Assembly (NCBI GenBank): GCA_003569705.1
Contig: BGOU01000008.1
Location: 1 to 64,000, forward strand
DNA: 64,000 nucleotides
Direction of reading: 5' to 3'
Source: Nitrosarchaeum sp.
GTDB taxonomy: Archaea > Thermoproteota > Nitrososphaeria > Nitrososphaerales > Nitrosopumilaceae
Positions within the stretch are counted from its first letter, which is position 1. Every line of letters starts with the position of its first letter. The translations under genes were made by a program, and so were the position numbers. This document shows, one piece after another, positions 39,537 through 48,883 of the stretch. The notes under the pieces are model-generated. The model was given only the letters and a program-made list of their open reading frames with translations. It did not search any database and had not been told where the DNA came from.

Positions 39537-40001
39537 TTGAAGGCAAAAAATTCCAAGAGACTAGAGTCAATCAAGGCAGCTCACCAGTCAGAAAAAGCAA
39601 GCTACAGTGCAAGAATGGAGGACTATCTTGAGGTAATTTCAGAGTTGGTAGAATTAAAAGGGTATGCCACAACACTAGATATTTCAAGATACATGAATGT
39701 AAGTGCACCAAGCGTTACAAAGATGCTACAGAGATTGGAGGAAAACAAGCTATTAGAATATGAGAAATATCATGGGATTAATCTAACAAATAAGGGCATG
39801 CAGATAGCTTATGAGATAAGACAAAATCATGGAATTTTGTTGGAATTTTTTGAAATTTTAGGATTAAGTCATGAAACTGCAAATAAAGATGCAGAAGAAA
39901 GTGAACATCATTTGGATCCCAAAACAATAAAACAATTAAGAAAATTTATCACATTTTTAAAATCAAATCCAAAAATTTTAGAAAATTTTAAAAATCCTTG
40001 A
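39537..40001 (+). CDS. DtxR/MntR-type metal-dependent transcription regulator
   Basis: This 154-residue protein has a winged helix from about 25 to 85: MEDYLEVISELVELKGYATT, DISRYMNVSAPSVTKMLQRL (recognition helix) and YHGINLTNKGMQIAYEIRQN. The dimerisation/metal helix follows (HETANKDAEESEHHLDPKTI). Glu/His ligands of the MntR site are present. The SH3-like third domain of DtxR is absent, as in MntR. TTG start; the extra N-terminus is Lys-rich. It probably senses Mn or Fe and represses transport genes elsewhere. Confidence 0.85.
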   Translation: MKAKNSKRLESIKAAHQSEKASYSARMEDYLEVISELVELKGYATTLDISRYMNVSAPSVTKMLQRLEENKLLEYEKYHGINLTNKGMQIAYEIRQNHGILLEFFEILGLSHETANKDAEESEHHLDPKTIKQLRKFITFLKSNPKILENFKNP

Positions 40002-41816
40002 GAAATATTTGAATGTCATTTTGAGATGACGCAAGTTTCATGAGATTTCTGGAAGCATCAGAACGTTTAGGAATTACTATCTCCCCTTTTTTACCAATTC
40101 TGACAGATGTGACATATTTGTTATTAGCATAAATATCAGCATGCATTGAAGAATATTCTCTATCAACAGTTAGTAATAATGCAGTTTTTGATTCTGAAAA
40201 AGTAAATTCTACATCATCAGACATATTGGCAGAATCAGAATTTTTTTCAACAACATCGATGTGAATTTTGAGTAATTTTTCAATCTCATTTATGTTAGAG
40301 CCACCCTTTCCAATAATGGATGCCATGCATTGCTTGTCAACCATAACCTTCACCCGATTATCAGATAATATCTCAACTTCCACTCGAGGATCGAATTTCT
40401 TAAAAATGTCTCGTATTTTGTCTTCTGCAAGTTTTTCAATTCCAACTTTTTTCACTTTTTTTGAGACTGGAACTATGACATTTTCTTCACCAAATGTATA
40501 GATCTCATGCTCTAGTGTATCATCGGCAAAATTCCTAATCTCAATTACAGGTCTTGCCAAGTCAGATTCAGTCATGCCGGTTGGAACTTTTACTACAAGC
40601 TCCAAGTCATAGATTTTGCCAATATGTCCATCTTTGACAAAAACTACAGTGTCTATAACATTTGGAATTATTCCAAGTTCGATTTTTCCAATAAAGCGCT
40701 GAATCGCATCCAATGGCGAGTTTGCATGTACTACACCTACCATTCCCACACCAGTTAGTCTTAGATCAGCAAATGTGCGAAAGTCTTCTCGTCTTCGCAC
40801 TTCATCAAAAATCGTATAATCAGGACGAACCAATAATAAAATATCAGCACTATTATCAAAACTGCCATCTAGTTTTGTATATTGTGTGATTCCAGGATCC
40901 ACTTGTAAATCACGTGGAGATTCAAATGTTTTTACAATCTTTCCTGTATGGTGGTAAAAATTAGCCAGACTGGATGCCAGAGTACTTTTTCCAGAGCCAG
41001 GAGGACCAGAGATTATAATTCCCTCGGCTCTATCAGAAAATCTCTTCATCAACTCTTCAGATATTTCATAATCATCAAGGGTTAATTTCACAATAGGGTG
41101 AACTATAGTGATTTCAAACGCTTCAGAAAATGGAGGATATGTAATGGCGATTCGATAATCATTGTATTGAATTACAGATGCACCATTCTTTGAGATTTCC
41201 ACAGTACTTGAATCAAAAATTGTTGTAGTTTCTAAGATTTGAGATGACATGAATTGCAGATATTCTTTGGTTAGAATTTCATCTGATAGTTTTGTCAGAT
41301 TAAAAGATCCTGGCTTTCCTTTTTTTGCCATGGGATGCATGTTTTCTTTTAATGTACACTCATTGTTTCAGAATCAAAAAATTTTAAAAATTCTAAAACA
41401 ATATTTTTAGGCAGTGGTTTTACAAACACAGATTCCAATCCTTCTGCCTGTGCCACTAAATGCTGAACATTATCTGAGGTGTAAAGAGTTGCCTGATTTT
41501 GTTTTGCCACATCCTTAATTATTGCATCAATTCTTCCAGTACCTGCCATACGAATATCCTCAGAGGTGGGATGAGAGCCCTTAATCGATATAACCAAACC
41601 AAAATTAGCAGATATGTCTTTAAGTTTTTTTATTCCTTCCAATCCGATGAACCCCTGTTCTTTTTTCTGAGATGCTTGTGATTGTAATTCGTCAAAAACT
41701 GCCTGAGGAATTATAATTTCAGAATCTATGATATGACCAGATTCAATTTGGGCAATCAATTGTCCATTAATTATGATACTTGTATCAACAACGATCTTTG
41801 ACAAATTTTCTATCAA
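39988..41816 (-). CDS. PIN-ATPase-KH protein (PilT-like ATPase), frameshifted by one base
   Basis: The upstream frame (from 41816) is a PIN nuclease domain: KIVVDTSIIINGQLIAQIES, a conserved acid pattern and IDAIIKDVAKQNQATLYTSD. It stops at 41349 after SETMSVH. The second frame (450 residues) has a P-loop ATPase (GPPGSGKSTLASSLANFYHH, DYTIFDEVRRREDFRTFADL) and a C-terminal KH domain (ASIIGKGGSNINEIEKLLKI). The junction reads SVHLKENMHPMAKKGKPG if one T is added near 41351, so a single protein of the COG1855 architecture is likely. Such proteins are proposed to act on RNA in archaea. Confidence 0.85.
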
Positions 41817-41841
41817 TTTTTAAATGAATCTAGACCCTAAA

Positions 41842-42207
41842 TTACTTTGCCAAAATATCTGAAATGACTTTCAAGACATTGTTAAAATCAAATGGTTTTG
41901 AAATAAAAGAAATGGCGCCTGAATCCAAACATTGTTGGATGATTTTTTGATCATCACTAGCAGTAATCAGTATAATCTTAGCAGTGGGATTTTGTGTAAT
42001 AATTTCTCTGACAACAGTAAGGCCATCTTTTTTAGGCATTGCTAAATCTAAAAGTAGCAAGTCAGGATTTACTTTGGAAAATAATTCTACAGCTTCTGCA
42101 CCGTCTTTTGCATCTCCTACTATAGTATGATCACCAATTGACAAAATATCTTTCAGAACTAGTCTAATGGCATCAGAATCATCTGCAATCATAATATTTG
42201 CCATCAA
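41842..42207 (-). CDS. CheY-like response regulator
   Basis: This 121-residue stand-alone receiver domain has the acid pair DD at 9-10 (IMIADDSDA), the phospho-acceptor Asp in LLLLDLAMPKKDG (about residue 54), the switch Thr in ITASD and the Lys in FISKPFDF. No output domain. It lies 34 bases downstream of an HPt protein and divergent to a histidine kinase, so the phosphorelay is likely kinase, HPt, receiver. Confidence 0.93.
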   Translation of the reverse strand: MMANIMIADDSDAIRLVLKDILSIGDHTIVGDAKDGAEAVELFSKVNPDLLLLDLAMPKKDGLTVVREIITQNPTAKIILITASDDQKIIQQCLDSGAISFISKPFDFNNVLKVISDILAK

Positions 42208-42241
42208 ATCATCATAGATTTCACGTAATTAAAAATGTTGA

Positions 42242-42598
42242 TCAATGAGTAGAGAGGATTTTGGAAATTCTTTGTTTTATTTTATCCAGATTGTAATTTG
42301 AATTAGTCATTGAATTTTTCATTTCGTCAACTGCATCTATTAGCGATTCAAATATTTCATCAGTAATAGCACCATCCATGATCTTTTTTAATACAGAATC
42401 AAGCAAAGAAGACAAACGCCCCACCTCTTCTTTTCCCATCATTGGTGCCAATCCTTTGATTTTATGAGTGGATTTTTGAAGTTTTGCGGCATTTGCAGAT
42501 ACATCCAGACTACTATGACAAAAATTCAAAATATTTTGAATTTCTGAAATTTCATCATTGATTTCAGCAGTGGCGATTTTGAGAAATTCATCAGACAT
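42242..42598 (-). CDS. Stand-alone HPt (histidine phosphotransfer) protein
   Basis: This 118-residue helical bundle has the phosphorylatable His in STHKIKGLAPMMGKEEVGRL (about His 46), the typical H-K-x-K-G-x-[AG] environment. It carries no kinase domain of its own. It sits immediately upstream of the response regulator on the same strand. The 61-base gap to the histidine kinase on the other strand would hold divergent promoters. Confidence 0.85.
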   Translation of the reverse strand: MSDEFLKIATAEINDEISEIQNILNFCHSSLDVSANAAKLQKSTHKIKGLAPMMGKEEVGRLSSLLDSVLKKIMDGAITDEIFESLIDAVDEMKNSMTNSNYNLDKIKQRISKILSTH

Positions 42599-42659
42599 GC
42601 CAGATAGTTTGATAAAATCAACCCATTATTTTTATACCCTCTGTTAGATTTCAGAGATT

Positions 42660-44543
42660 ATGAAGATTATCAACAAGACTTACCTGTTAGTAACAATTCT
42701 AATTATTGCAGCAGTCATCAATTTGACATTACTTTATCAGAGAGAACAGATAGATAACTCTGAATCATATTCCATCATCAAAGCAGGAGATCTTAAAGTA
42801 CAGACAGAGTCTATTTTAGGATTAGCTGTATCCGTGGCAAACGGAAATGTTGGTGATAAAGATGAATTAAATGTAGAAATAGAAAATGTAGATTCAGTAC
42901 TCGTCATGTTAAAAAACGGTGGGTCGGTTAACGGACAAACAATACAAAAAACTCCTCCCACAATAACATCAGAGTATAATAAAGTAGTAACATCATGGAA
43001 TACATATAAAGAAAAAGCATTGAACGTAGAAAAAACATCAGTGTTTGATAAAGAAGCCACAAACGCAATGAATTATGTACTACAAAAAAATAGTGAACTA
43101 GTTTTATCAACAGATTCATTATCTAAAGAATTATCAGATTTAGGAAGAGATTACAACAGACACAAAGAAATTGCCAATGAATTAGAAAAATCTGCAAAAG
43201 AGATAGGACAGCAAACTTTGTTAATTTCAATTGGAGAAGAAGAAAATACACAAGAAAAATTAAAGAAAGAAAGACTAGGATTTGAAATAGGTCTACGAAA
43301 ATTATTAGGCATTTCAACAAAAGAACTAGATGTACAAAGCATAGGACAAAAACATGAGGTATTAATCCAAATTCCAAGAGAAAATTCAAATGAATTACGA
43401 AAACTAGATCCACTATGGGAAGCATTACAACCTAAAATCAGCGTTCTTGAAGAAAGGGCATTACTATCTCCAAATTTTGATTCAGCAAAAAAAGAAATGA
43501 AAGATGAAAAAGTAGTTTTATTTTCAGAGATCGATAATTTATTAAATTCTTGGAACGCACAAATCACCCATAAGGGTAATCAAGAACAATTAATCGTTGA
43601 GATTTTATTAATTATAGATATAGCAATATTCTTTCTAGTACTTTATGTTATTAGAGAATCTCTTTTACCTCTAAGATTAATCACAAATGCACTTTCAGGA
43701 ATCAAAGAAGGGGCATATAGTGAAAAAATAAAATACACCAAGGGAGATGAGATAGGAGAATTAGTAGAGACATTTAACACAATGTCAGATACGATTAAAG
43801 AAAAAGAAGAAGAAACTAAAAAAACAGAAATTGCAAAAGATGAATTTTTAGCAATGATCACTCACGAATTAAAAACTCCACTAGTTCCCATTCAAGGATA
43901 TGCAGATATTTTACTTAGTGAGCATTTAGGAAAATTAACAGACAAACAAAAAGAAAGAATAGAAATTATCAAAAGCAGTTCAGAAACACTACTATCATTA
44001 ATATCAGATTTACTTGATGCTCAAAAACTAGAATTAGGTCAGCTCAAAATGAGAAAGGAGAATATCAACATAAATGACACAGTCACACATGCAATAGAAG
44101 TATTTTTGCCACAAGCACAAAAGAACAAAATACAAATTATTTCAAACATGGAAGACTTTTCAATAGAACATGATCCAGTAAGAATAAAGCAAGTCATGAC
44201 AAATTTAATTAAGAATAGTTTGACTGCCGTAGAATCAGAAAAAGGAAAAATCGAGATATCAATGAAAAATATGCCCCAAGAGATTCAAATCATAGTAAAA
44301 GATAACGGAGTGGGCATTCCATTAAATAAACAAAGTGATCTATTCAAGAAATTTTATCAGGTTGATGCATCACTGACAAGGGAAAAAGGTGGAAGTGGTT
44401 TAGGATTGTCAATATGCAAAGGCATAATAGAAAATCATGGAGGTGCAATCACGGCAAAGAGCACACCAAATCAAGAAACGGTATTTACAGTCATACTACC
44501 AAAAAAAGAAGGGTCAGGAAAATCCCCAATAGGACTTGCTTAA
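42660..44543 (+). CDS. Sensor histidine kinase with HAMP domain
   Basis: This 627-residue protein has membrane helix 1 (about 8-26), a helical extracytoplasmic sensor of about 280 residues and membrane helix 2 (IVEILLIIDIAIFFLVLYVI). A HAMP linker follows (LITNALSGIKEGAYSEKIKY), then the HisKA dimerisation helix with phospho-His in MITHELKTPLVPIQGY, and the ATP-binding domain with N-box NLIKNSLTAVE, G1 DNGVGIP and G2 GGSGLGLSIC. The sensor region is four-helix-like, with no known ligand domain. The adjacent HPt and receiver genes suggest a complete relay. Confidence 0.93.
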   Translation: MKIINKTYLLVTILIIAAVINLTLLYQREQIDNSESYSIIKAGDLKVQTESILGLAVSVANGNVGDKDELNVEIENVDSVLVMLKNGGSVNGQTIQKTPPTITSEYNKVVTSWNTYKEKALNVEKTSVFDKEATNAMNYVLQKNSELVLSTDSLSKELSDLGRDYNRHKEIANELEKSAKEIGQQTLLISIGEEENTQEKLKKERLGFEIGLRKLLGISTKELDVQSIGQKHEVLIQIPRENSNELRKLDPLWEALQPKISVLEERALLSPNFDSAKKEMKDEKVVLFSEIDNLLNSWNAQITHKGNQEQLIVEILLIIDIAIFFLVLYVIRESLLPLRLITNALSGIKEGAYSEKIKYTKGDEIGELVETFNTMSDTIKEKEEETKKTEIAKDEFLAMITHELKTPLVPIQGYADILLSEHLGKLTDKQKERIEIIKSSSETLLSLISDLLDAQKLELGQLKMRKENININDTVTHAIEVFLPQAQKNKIQIISNMEDFSIEHDPVRIKQVMTNLIKNSLTAVESEKGKIEISMKNMPQEIQIIVKDNGVGIPLNKQSDLFKKFYQVDASLTREKGGSGLGLSICKGIIENHGGAITAKSTPNQETVFTVILPKKEGSGKSPIGLA

Positions 44544-44612
44544 AGAAAACAAACTCTCTTAACTAAAATCACTCACTCTCTTGAAAAAATTGGTTTTTTG
44601 CAATAGTCATTA

Positions 44613-44753
44613 ATGAGTCATGAAAATGATAAAAACGCTGAATTTTACGCAAATTGTGCCCTATATTTTGAATTCTTGCGTAAAAAAGGGAATAGTGACG
44701 ATAATTTTGAGGATGAATACTACTTCACCATGCCTGCAATATCAAATCATTAA
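44613..44753 (+). CDS. 46-residue hypothetical protein
   Basis: ATG 44613 to TAA encodes MSHENDKNAEFYANCALYFE and FLRKKGNSDDNFEDEYYFTM... The charged/aromatic pattern is protein-like, unlike the overlapping longer frame in another phase. Coding nature is moderately supported only by composition. Confidence 0.45.
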   Translation: MSHENDKNAEFYANCALYFEFLRKKGNSDDNFEDEYYFTMPAISNH

Positions 44754-44936
44754 AGCAAATAATTTACGAATCTCAATTAATATTGGTTTTTTACGGATTT
44801 CACATTACAAGAATTTGCAGTCAAAATATAGCCATACCAAAGATATGATTCTCAATATCATGATAATTTCAGTCTGATCAAATACAAATTGCAGTGGAAC
44901 CGTAACCAATGATTATAGAGTGCCTTGAGGAAATGC
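44754..44936. other. Intergenic, AT-rich
   Basis: No gene is supported. The promoter of the DNA-repair pair should lie in its second half. Confidence 0.4.
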
Positions 44937-44939
44937 ATG

Positions 44940-45548
44940 ATGAAAGAGGATGACATGAATTCAGAATTAGAAATAACAAGACAAAAGGTAATAAAATGTA
45001 CAAAGTGCGAACTCTCCAAAACAAGAACAAACTCAGTACCAGGTAAAGGAAATTTTCAATCAGATGTGATTTTTGTGGGAGAAGCACCTGGTAGAAATGA
45101 GGATAAAAAAGGTGAGCCATTTGTAGGAATTGCAGGACAAAGGCTTACCATTGCATTAGAGGAGGCAGGGATATCAAGAGAGTCAATATACATTACAAAT
45201 GTTGTAAAGTGCAGACCTCCAAACAACAGAGTTCCAACAATTTCTGAAAGAGATACATGTCATGATTATCTTCAAAAAGAAATTGCCATAATAAAACCAA
45301 AAATAATATGTATTTTGGGAAATACTGCATTTAATTCAATTTTAGGCGGATCAGAGATTACAAAATATAGAGGCAAAATTGTAAAAAAAGACAATCAGTT
45401 TTATTTTTTGACAGTTCACCCAGCAGCCACAATTTACAACCAAAAATTAATCACCATTCTAAAAGAAGACATTATCAAATTATTTGATTTGATCAGAGAG
45501 TTAAAAAATGGCAAACAAATTTTAGCAGATATTGACTATACTACCTAG
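44940..45548 (+). CDS. udg: Family 4 uracil-DNA glycosylase (Fe-S)
   Basis: About 202 residues, started at ATG 44940 (MKEDDMNSELEITRQKVIKC); an earlier TTG at 44925 and a later ATG 44955 are alternatives. It removes uracil from DNA. It shows the Cys pair KCTKCEL, the catalytic VGEAPGRNEDKKGEPFVGIA, TNVVKCRPPNNRVP with the third Cys, C-x-x-Y, and the leucine-loop region TVHPAATIY. The four Cys hold one [4Fe-4S] cluster. It overlaps the next gene by 17 bases, a base-excision-repair pair. Confidence 0.92.
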   Translation: MKEDDMNSELEITRQKVIKCTKCELSKTRTNSVPGKGNFQSDVIFVGEAPGRNEDKKGEPFVGIAGQRLTIALEEAGISRESIYITNVVKCRPPNNRVPTISERDTCHDYLQKEIAIIKPKIICILGNTAFNSILGGSEITKYRGKIVKKDNQFYFLTVHPAATIYNQKLITILKEDIIKLFDLIRELKNGKQILADIDYTT

Positions 45549-46092
45549 AGCATTTTATTCACGTGATACTGTTACAGTTGCAAAAAGTTTACTAGGAAAA
45601 AAAATAGTACGAAAGATAGGGAAACAAGAGATTTCAGGAACAATCATAGAAACAGAAGCATACAGACATGCAGATGACCCAGCAAGTCATGCATTTAGAA
45701 AAATTACTGAGCGAAACAAAGTGATGTTTGACGAAGTTGGAAAGGCATATGTCTATTTTACCTATGGAATGCATTATTGTTTTAACATAGTTGCAAAAAG
45801 TCCAAAATTTGAGGCAGGTGCAGTGTTAATTCGTGCAATTACACCTGAAAAAGGAATAGAAGTGATGGAAAAAAACAGAGGCATAAAAGATAGAAAGAAA
45901 CTCACAGACGGTCCTGCAAAGTTAACTCAGGCATTAGGAATTACCAAAGAGCACTATGGGGTGGACTTGACTGCAGATGCAAAATTATTCATTGTTGATG
46001 GAGTAAGGTCTGGGAAAATAATTGCCAGTCCCAGAATTGGAATAAAAAATGCGACAGACAGATTGTGGAATTTCAAAATATCAATAAGATAA
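45532..46092 (+). CDS. mpg: DNA-3-methyladenine glycosylase (AAG/MPG type)
   Basis: This 186-residue protein removes alkylated and deaminated purines. The fold shows RAFYSRDTVTVAKSLLGKKI, the catalytic IIETEAYRHADDPASHAF (Glu), VYFTYGMHYCFNIV (the intercalating Tyr region) and DGPAKLTQALGI. TTG start at 45532 inside the end of udg. This class is usual in animals and bacteria; its presence here beside udg suggests joint control. Typical length. Confidence 0.92.
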   Translation: MTILPRAFYSRDTVTVAKSLLGKKIVRKIGKQEISGTIIETEAYRHADDPASHAFRKITERNKVMFDEVGKAYVYFTYGMHYCFNIVAKSPKFEAGAVLIRAITPEKGIEVMEKNRGIKDRKKLTDGPAKLTQALGITKEHYGVDLTADAKLFIVDGVRSGKIIASPRIGIKNATDRLWNFKISIR

Positions 46093-46101
46093 AACTAGAA
46101 T

Positions 46102-46734
46102 TTATTTGTCATTGTTTTCATCCAATGTCCATGGTGCAAATCGTCCCAAAATTTTTTGCCAATCTAATCTTAAAAGCAAAACAACTACACCAGTCATCAT
46201 TGCACCAAATATTATAATTCCAATATACACCGTAGTTACATCAGTCACATGTTCAAGATATGGATCTATCAAAGAAGTACCTAAATTATGAGAAATAAGA
46301 ACAATGGCATAACTAAGAACAATCTTACCAGTAAGTGTAGCAATGAAAAATCTTTTTGGATTATATTTTGCCAATCCCAATGGAACGTAGACTAAATCAT
46401 CAGGTATCGGGGTTGCGGCAGCAACAAACGCAGCAGCTGCACCATATCGTTTTACCAATCGCTCAAATGGGCGCATTCTCTTTCTAGTTTTTTCATTTAG
46501 AATATGTCGTCCTTCATAACTTACATAGAAAATAATTTGTTTTGCAACAGTTGCAGTTAATGCAGAAATTAATACCAAAAGATGAATATTGAATTGATCA
46601 CCTACAGACATTGAAGCAAGTAAAAGAAAACCAGGTAACGGAATAAACGGAATTAAAGAACCAAAAAAATTAACTAGCCCCAAACCAAGATATCCCACTT
46701 CTGGAGAAAATGGAAACAATGCAGTAAAATCCAC
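46102..46734 (-). CDS. DedA/VTT-family membrane protein
   Basis: This 210-residue protein has four or five membrane helices. The VTT (SNARE-associated Golgi) pattern is visible: FFGSLIPFIPLPGFLLLASM, followed by FVAAATPIPDDLVYVPLGLA, with the conserved Pro/Asp in 'PIPDDLVYVPLG'. These proteins act as lipid scramblases or flippases in several lineages. It converges with mpg. Confidence 0.8.
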   Translation of the reverse strand: MDFTALFPFSPEVGYLGLGLVNFFGSLIPFIPLPGFLLLASMSVGDQFNIHLLVLISALTATVAKQIIFYVSYEGRHILNEKTRKRMRPFERLVKRYGAAAAFVAAATPIPDDLVYVPLGLAKYNPKRFFIATLTGKIVLSYAIVLISHNLGTSLIDPYLEHVTDVTTVYIGIIIFGAMMTGVVVLLLRLDWQKILGRFAPWTLDENNDK

Positions 46735-46838
46735 AAATCAACGAGCCATCAGGCATTATTTAATAAAAGCGAACAGTTGAATGTTTGACGAAAGTACCTT
46801 ACAATCATTAAAATATCATCTTTTTACAACCAAAACAG

Positions 46839-47219
46839 TTGATCAAAAAAGAGTACCCAAAAATTTGTGATGGAATATCAGGAATTAGCCCATATATTAG
46901 ATTTGTAGGGATAGTTGGGAAGGGTGGAGAACTATTAGCATACAAAAGAAGACCAGATTTAAAACCGCTTTTGGATGCAAAAAATACACAGTATCAATTT
47001 TCACATATTGCCATAAAAACAGATCTCGAGGAATTCTTTGATAAGAATCTTGGAGAAATAGAATTTGTTTGGGAGGAAAGAAAGAAGGTCCAAACAATAT
47101 CGTTTGCAATTAAAAAAGTTCGTGTTTGGATATCAATTGATAAAAAAGTAATTCGCTCAGAAATGCTAAGAATAATTGACTCTTGCTTGCCAATTGTAAA
47201 AAAATATGCTCAGGCATAA
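46839..47219 (+). CDS. DUF6659-like small protein (third copy)
   Basis: This 126-residue protein has YIRFVGIVGKGGELLAYKRR, EFFDKNLGEIEFVWEERKKV and VWISIDKKVIRSEMLRIIDS in the same order as the proteins at 1629 and 38654. It is more diverged; the 'AGG' turn is replaced by AYK. TTG start. No catalytic motif. Confidence 0.65.
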   Translation: MIKKEYPKICDGISGISPYIRFVGIVGKGGELLAYKRRPDLKPLLDAKNTQYQFSHIAIKTDLEEFFDKNLGEIEFVWEERKKVQTISFAIKKVRVWISIDKKVIRSEMLRIIDSCLPIVKKYAQA

Positions 47220-47341
47220 ATTAATTGAATGTCATTACGGTAAAATCACTTTAGATTCCAAGAGGATAGATTAAAACATAATTTACAACATAAAAATAAT
47301 CATAGCAAACCTTAACTTTTTTAAAATAATCATTCCAAATC

Positions 47342-47641
47342 ATGGAAGAAATAGAGGAAATTCAAAAGTTAATTGATAAAATAAACACAAGAGAGTCTAA
47401 TTCAAAAGAATATCAGGAAATGAAAATTGAAGAACTGAGTGCAGAGATTAAAAAAGTCATCAAATTTCAACAAGAATCATTACAAATGATTGAAGATTTT
47501 GAAGTAAAAGGAGTGCAGCAGGATTTGATAAAATATGCAAAAATAATTTGTAAAAATACTATAGAAAGAGAAATATTAAAAATCCAAGAAATTTATCTTA
47601 AAAAAATTGAAAATGAGTATCTCAAATCAAATAAAAAGTGA
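47342..47641 (+). CDS. Coiled-coil hypothetical protein
   Basis: This 99-residue, strongly charged and helical protein (EEIEEIQKLIDKINTRESNS, SLQMIEDFEVKGVQQDLIKY) likely forms a coiled coil. No family. It converges with the ABC ATPase, its stop 1 base away. Confidence 0.55.
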   Translation: MEEIEEIQKLIDKINTRESNSKEYQEMKIEELSAEIKKVIKFQQESLQMIEDFEVKGVQQDLIKYAKIICKNTIEREILKIQEIYLKKIENEYLKSNKK

Positions 47642-47642
47642 A

Positions 47643-48575
47643 CTAGAGATCATCATATAACCAACATCTAACATAACCAGTTTTTGTTTTAAATTTTGGT
47701 GGAACCGTTTTACATTTTTCTATTGCAAGTGGACATCTTTCAATGAAACGGCATTGAGTGGGAGATTCTAAAAGACTGGGAGGTATTCCTTTGATGTATT
47801 TAGGAATATTTCCTTTTAATTTTGGGATTGATTCTAAAAGTCCTTGTGTGTAAGGATGTTTTGGATTTTTGTAAATTTCATACGAAGAACCAAATTCAAC
47901 CATATGTCCACCATACATTATTCCAATTTTATCAGCGATTTCAGATAGGACGGCTAGATCATGTGTGATTAGCATAAATGACATGCCATCTTTTTTGAGT
48001 TTTTTTAAGAGGTGGATGATTTGAGCCTGAATTAAAACATCAAGTGCAGTTGTCGGTTCATCAGCAATAACAAATTTTGGTCTAAGTAATAACGCCATAG
48101 CAATTATCACTCTTTGTTTCATTCCACCACTGAGCTCGTGAGGATATTTCTTTAACACAATATCATCCAAACTCACAGAATGAATTGCATTTACAATTAC
48201 CTCGTCTAAATTACCATTAAAGTTATGTTGTTTTAGAATTTCAATAAATTGTTCTTTTACAGTAAATACAGGGTCAAGAGAATTCATTGCCCCCTGAAAT
48301 ATCATTGAGATTTTTTTCCATCTAAATTTCTCAGCAAATTCAGATTCTGAAATCTCCAGTATGGGATTACTGTCAAAAAGAATTTCTCCAGTGGTGTCAC
48401 CTCCCAAAAGCATCCTAATAATTGAAAGACCCAAAGTACTCTTACCACATGCGCTCTCCCCTGCAATTCCTATTGATTCACCGTCAGCCAAATCAAAGTC
48501 CACATCATCTACTGCATATACAGAACCCTTTGATGTGCGATATTGTGCAGAAAGTCCATTTACAATTAAGACCAT
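47643..48575 (-). CDS. ABC transporter ATPase, oligopeptide/dipeptide type
   Basis: This 310-residue protein has Walker A GESACGKST, signature LSGGMKQR, Walker B VIADEPTTALD and H-loop ITHDLAVL. The C-terminal extension is that of Opp/Dpp ATPases (CRFIERCPLAIEKCKTVPPK, ending VRCWLYDDL), with Cys residues reported in some such proteins to bind a metal or Fe-S centre. No permease or second ATPase is adjacent, so the operon is split or the partner genes are elsewhere. Alone on the minus strand. Confidence 0.9.
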   Translation of the reverse strand: MVLIVNGLSAQYRTSKGSVYAVDDVDFDLADGESIGIAGESACGKSTLGLSIIRMLLGGDTTGEILFDSNPILEISESEFAEKFRWKKISMIFQGAMNSLDPVFTVKEQFIEILKQHNFNGNLDEVIVNAIHSVSLDDIVLKKYPHELSGGMKQRVIIAMALLLRPKFVIADEPTTALDVLIQAQIIHLLKKLKKDGMSFMLITHDLAVLSEIADKIGIMYGGHMVEFGSSYEIYKNPKHPYTQGLLESIPKLKGNIPKYIKGIPPSLLESPTQCRFIERCPLAIEKCKTVPPKFKTKTGYVRCWLYDDL

Positions 48576-48883
48576 GTATGTCGTAATTCCAAACTAGAAT
48601 TTTTGTTTTCATTAATGGATATAAACAACTTTACAAAATGTAAAAAATCGATTCAAATGAAATTGCCATGCAATTTTGATGTAAAAGTGAGACGTTGAAA
48701 ATGCAAGGGTGATTTTGCCAACAAAAAGTCGGTCAATCAGGTTTGTTTTGGCACCATGTATGGTACAAAAAATGAAGTTCACAATACATAGAAAATGAAC
48801 ATTTGGATTTCCAATTGATACAAAGTCATCAAAATTGTCAAAAATGCCCGAAACCTTGACATTAAGATAGAATTTGAGGAAAA
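48576..48883. other. Intergenic region with a 12-bp palindrome
   Basis: No gene. It separates the divergent ABC ATPase and aspS. It contains accatgtatggt (48753-48764), a perfect palindrome apart from the centre, which could be a regulator site. Confidence 0.4.

Noticed and set aside
41340-41360. Programmed frameshifting as the cause of the split PIN-ATPase-KH gene and similar breaks
   Set aside because: The breaks occur in unrelated genes at different runs, all with the same one-base loss, and no slippery heptamer or downstream structure is consistent among them. Sequence error is simpler.
41349-41816. Stand-alone PIN toxin of a toxin-antitoxin pair
   Set aside because: The frame continues into the ATPase-KH part when one base is restored, and no antitoxin gene is adjacent.
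44620-44877. An 85-codon plus-strand frame
   Set aside because: It overlaps the 46-residue frame at 44613 in another phase, and its residues look like random AT-rich translation (Ile/Asn/Ser) with no motif.
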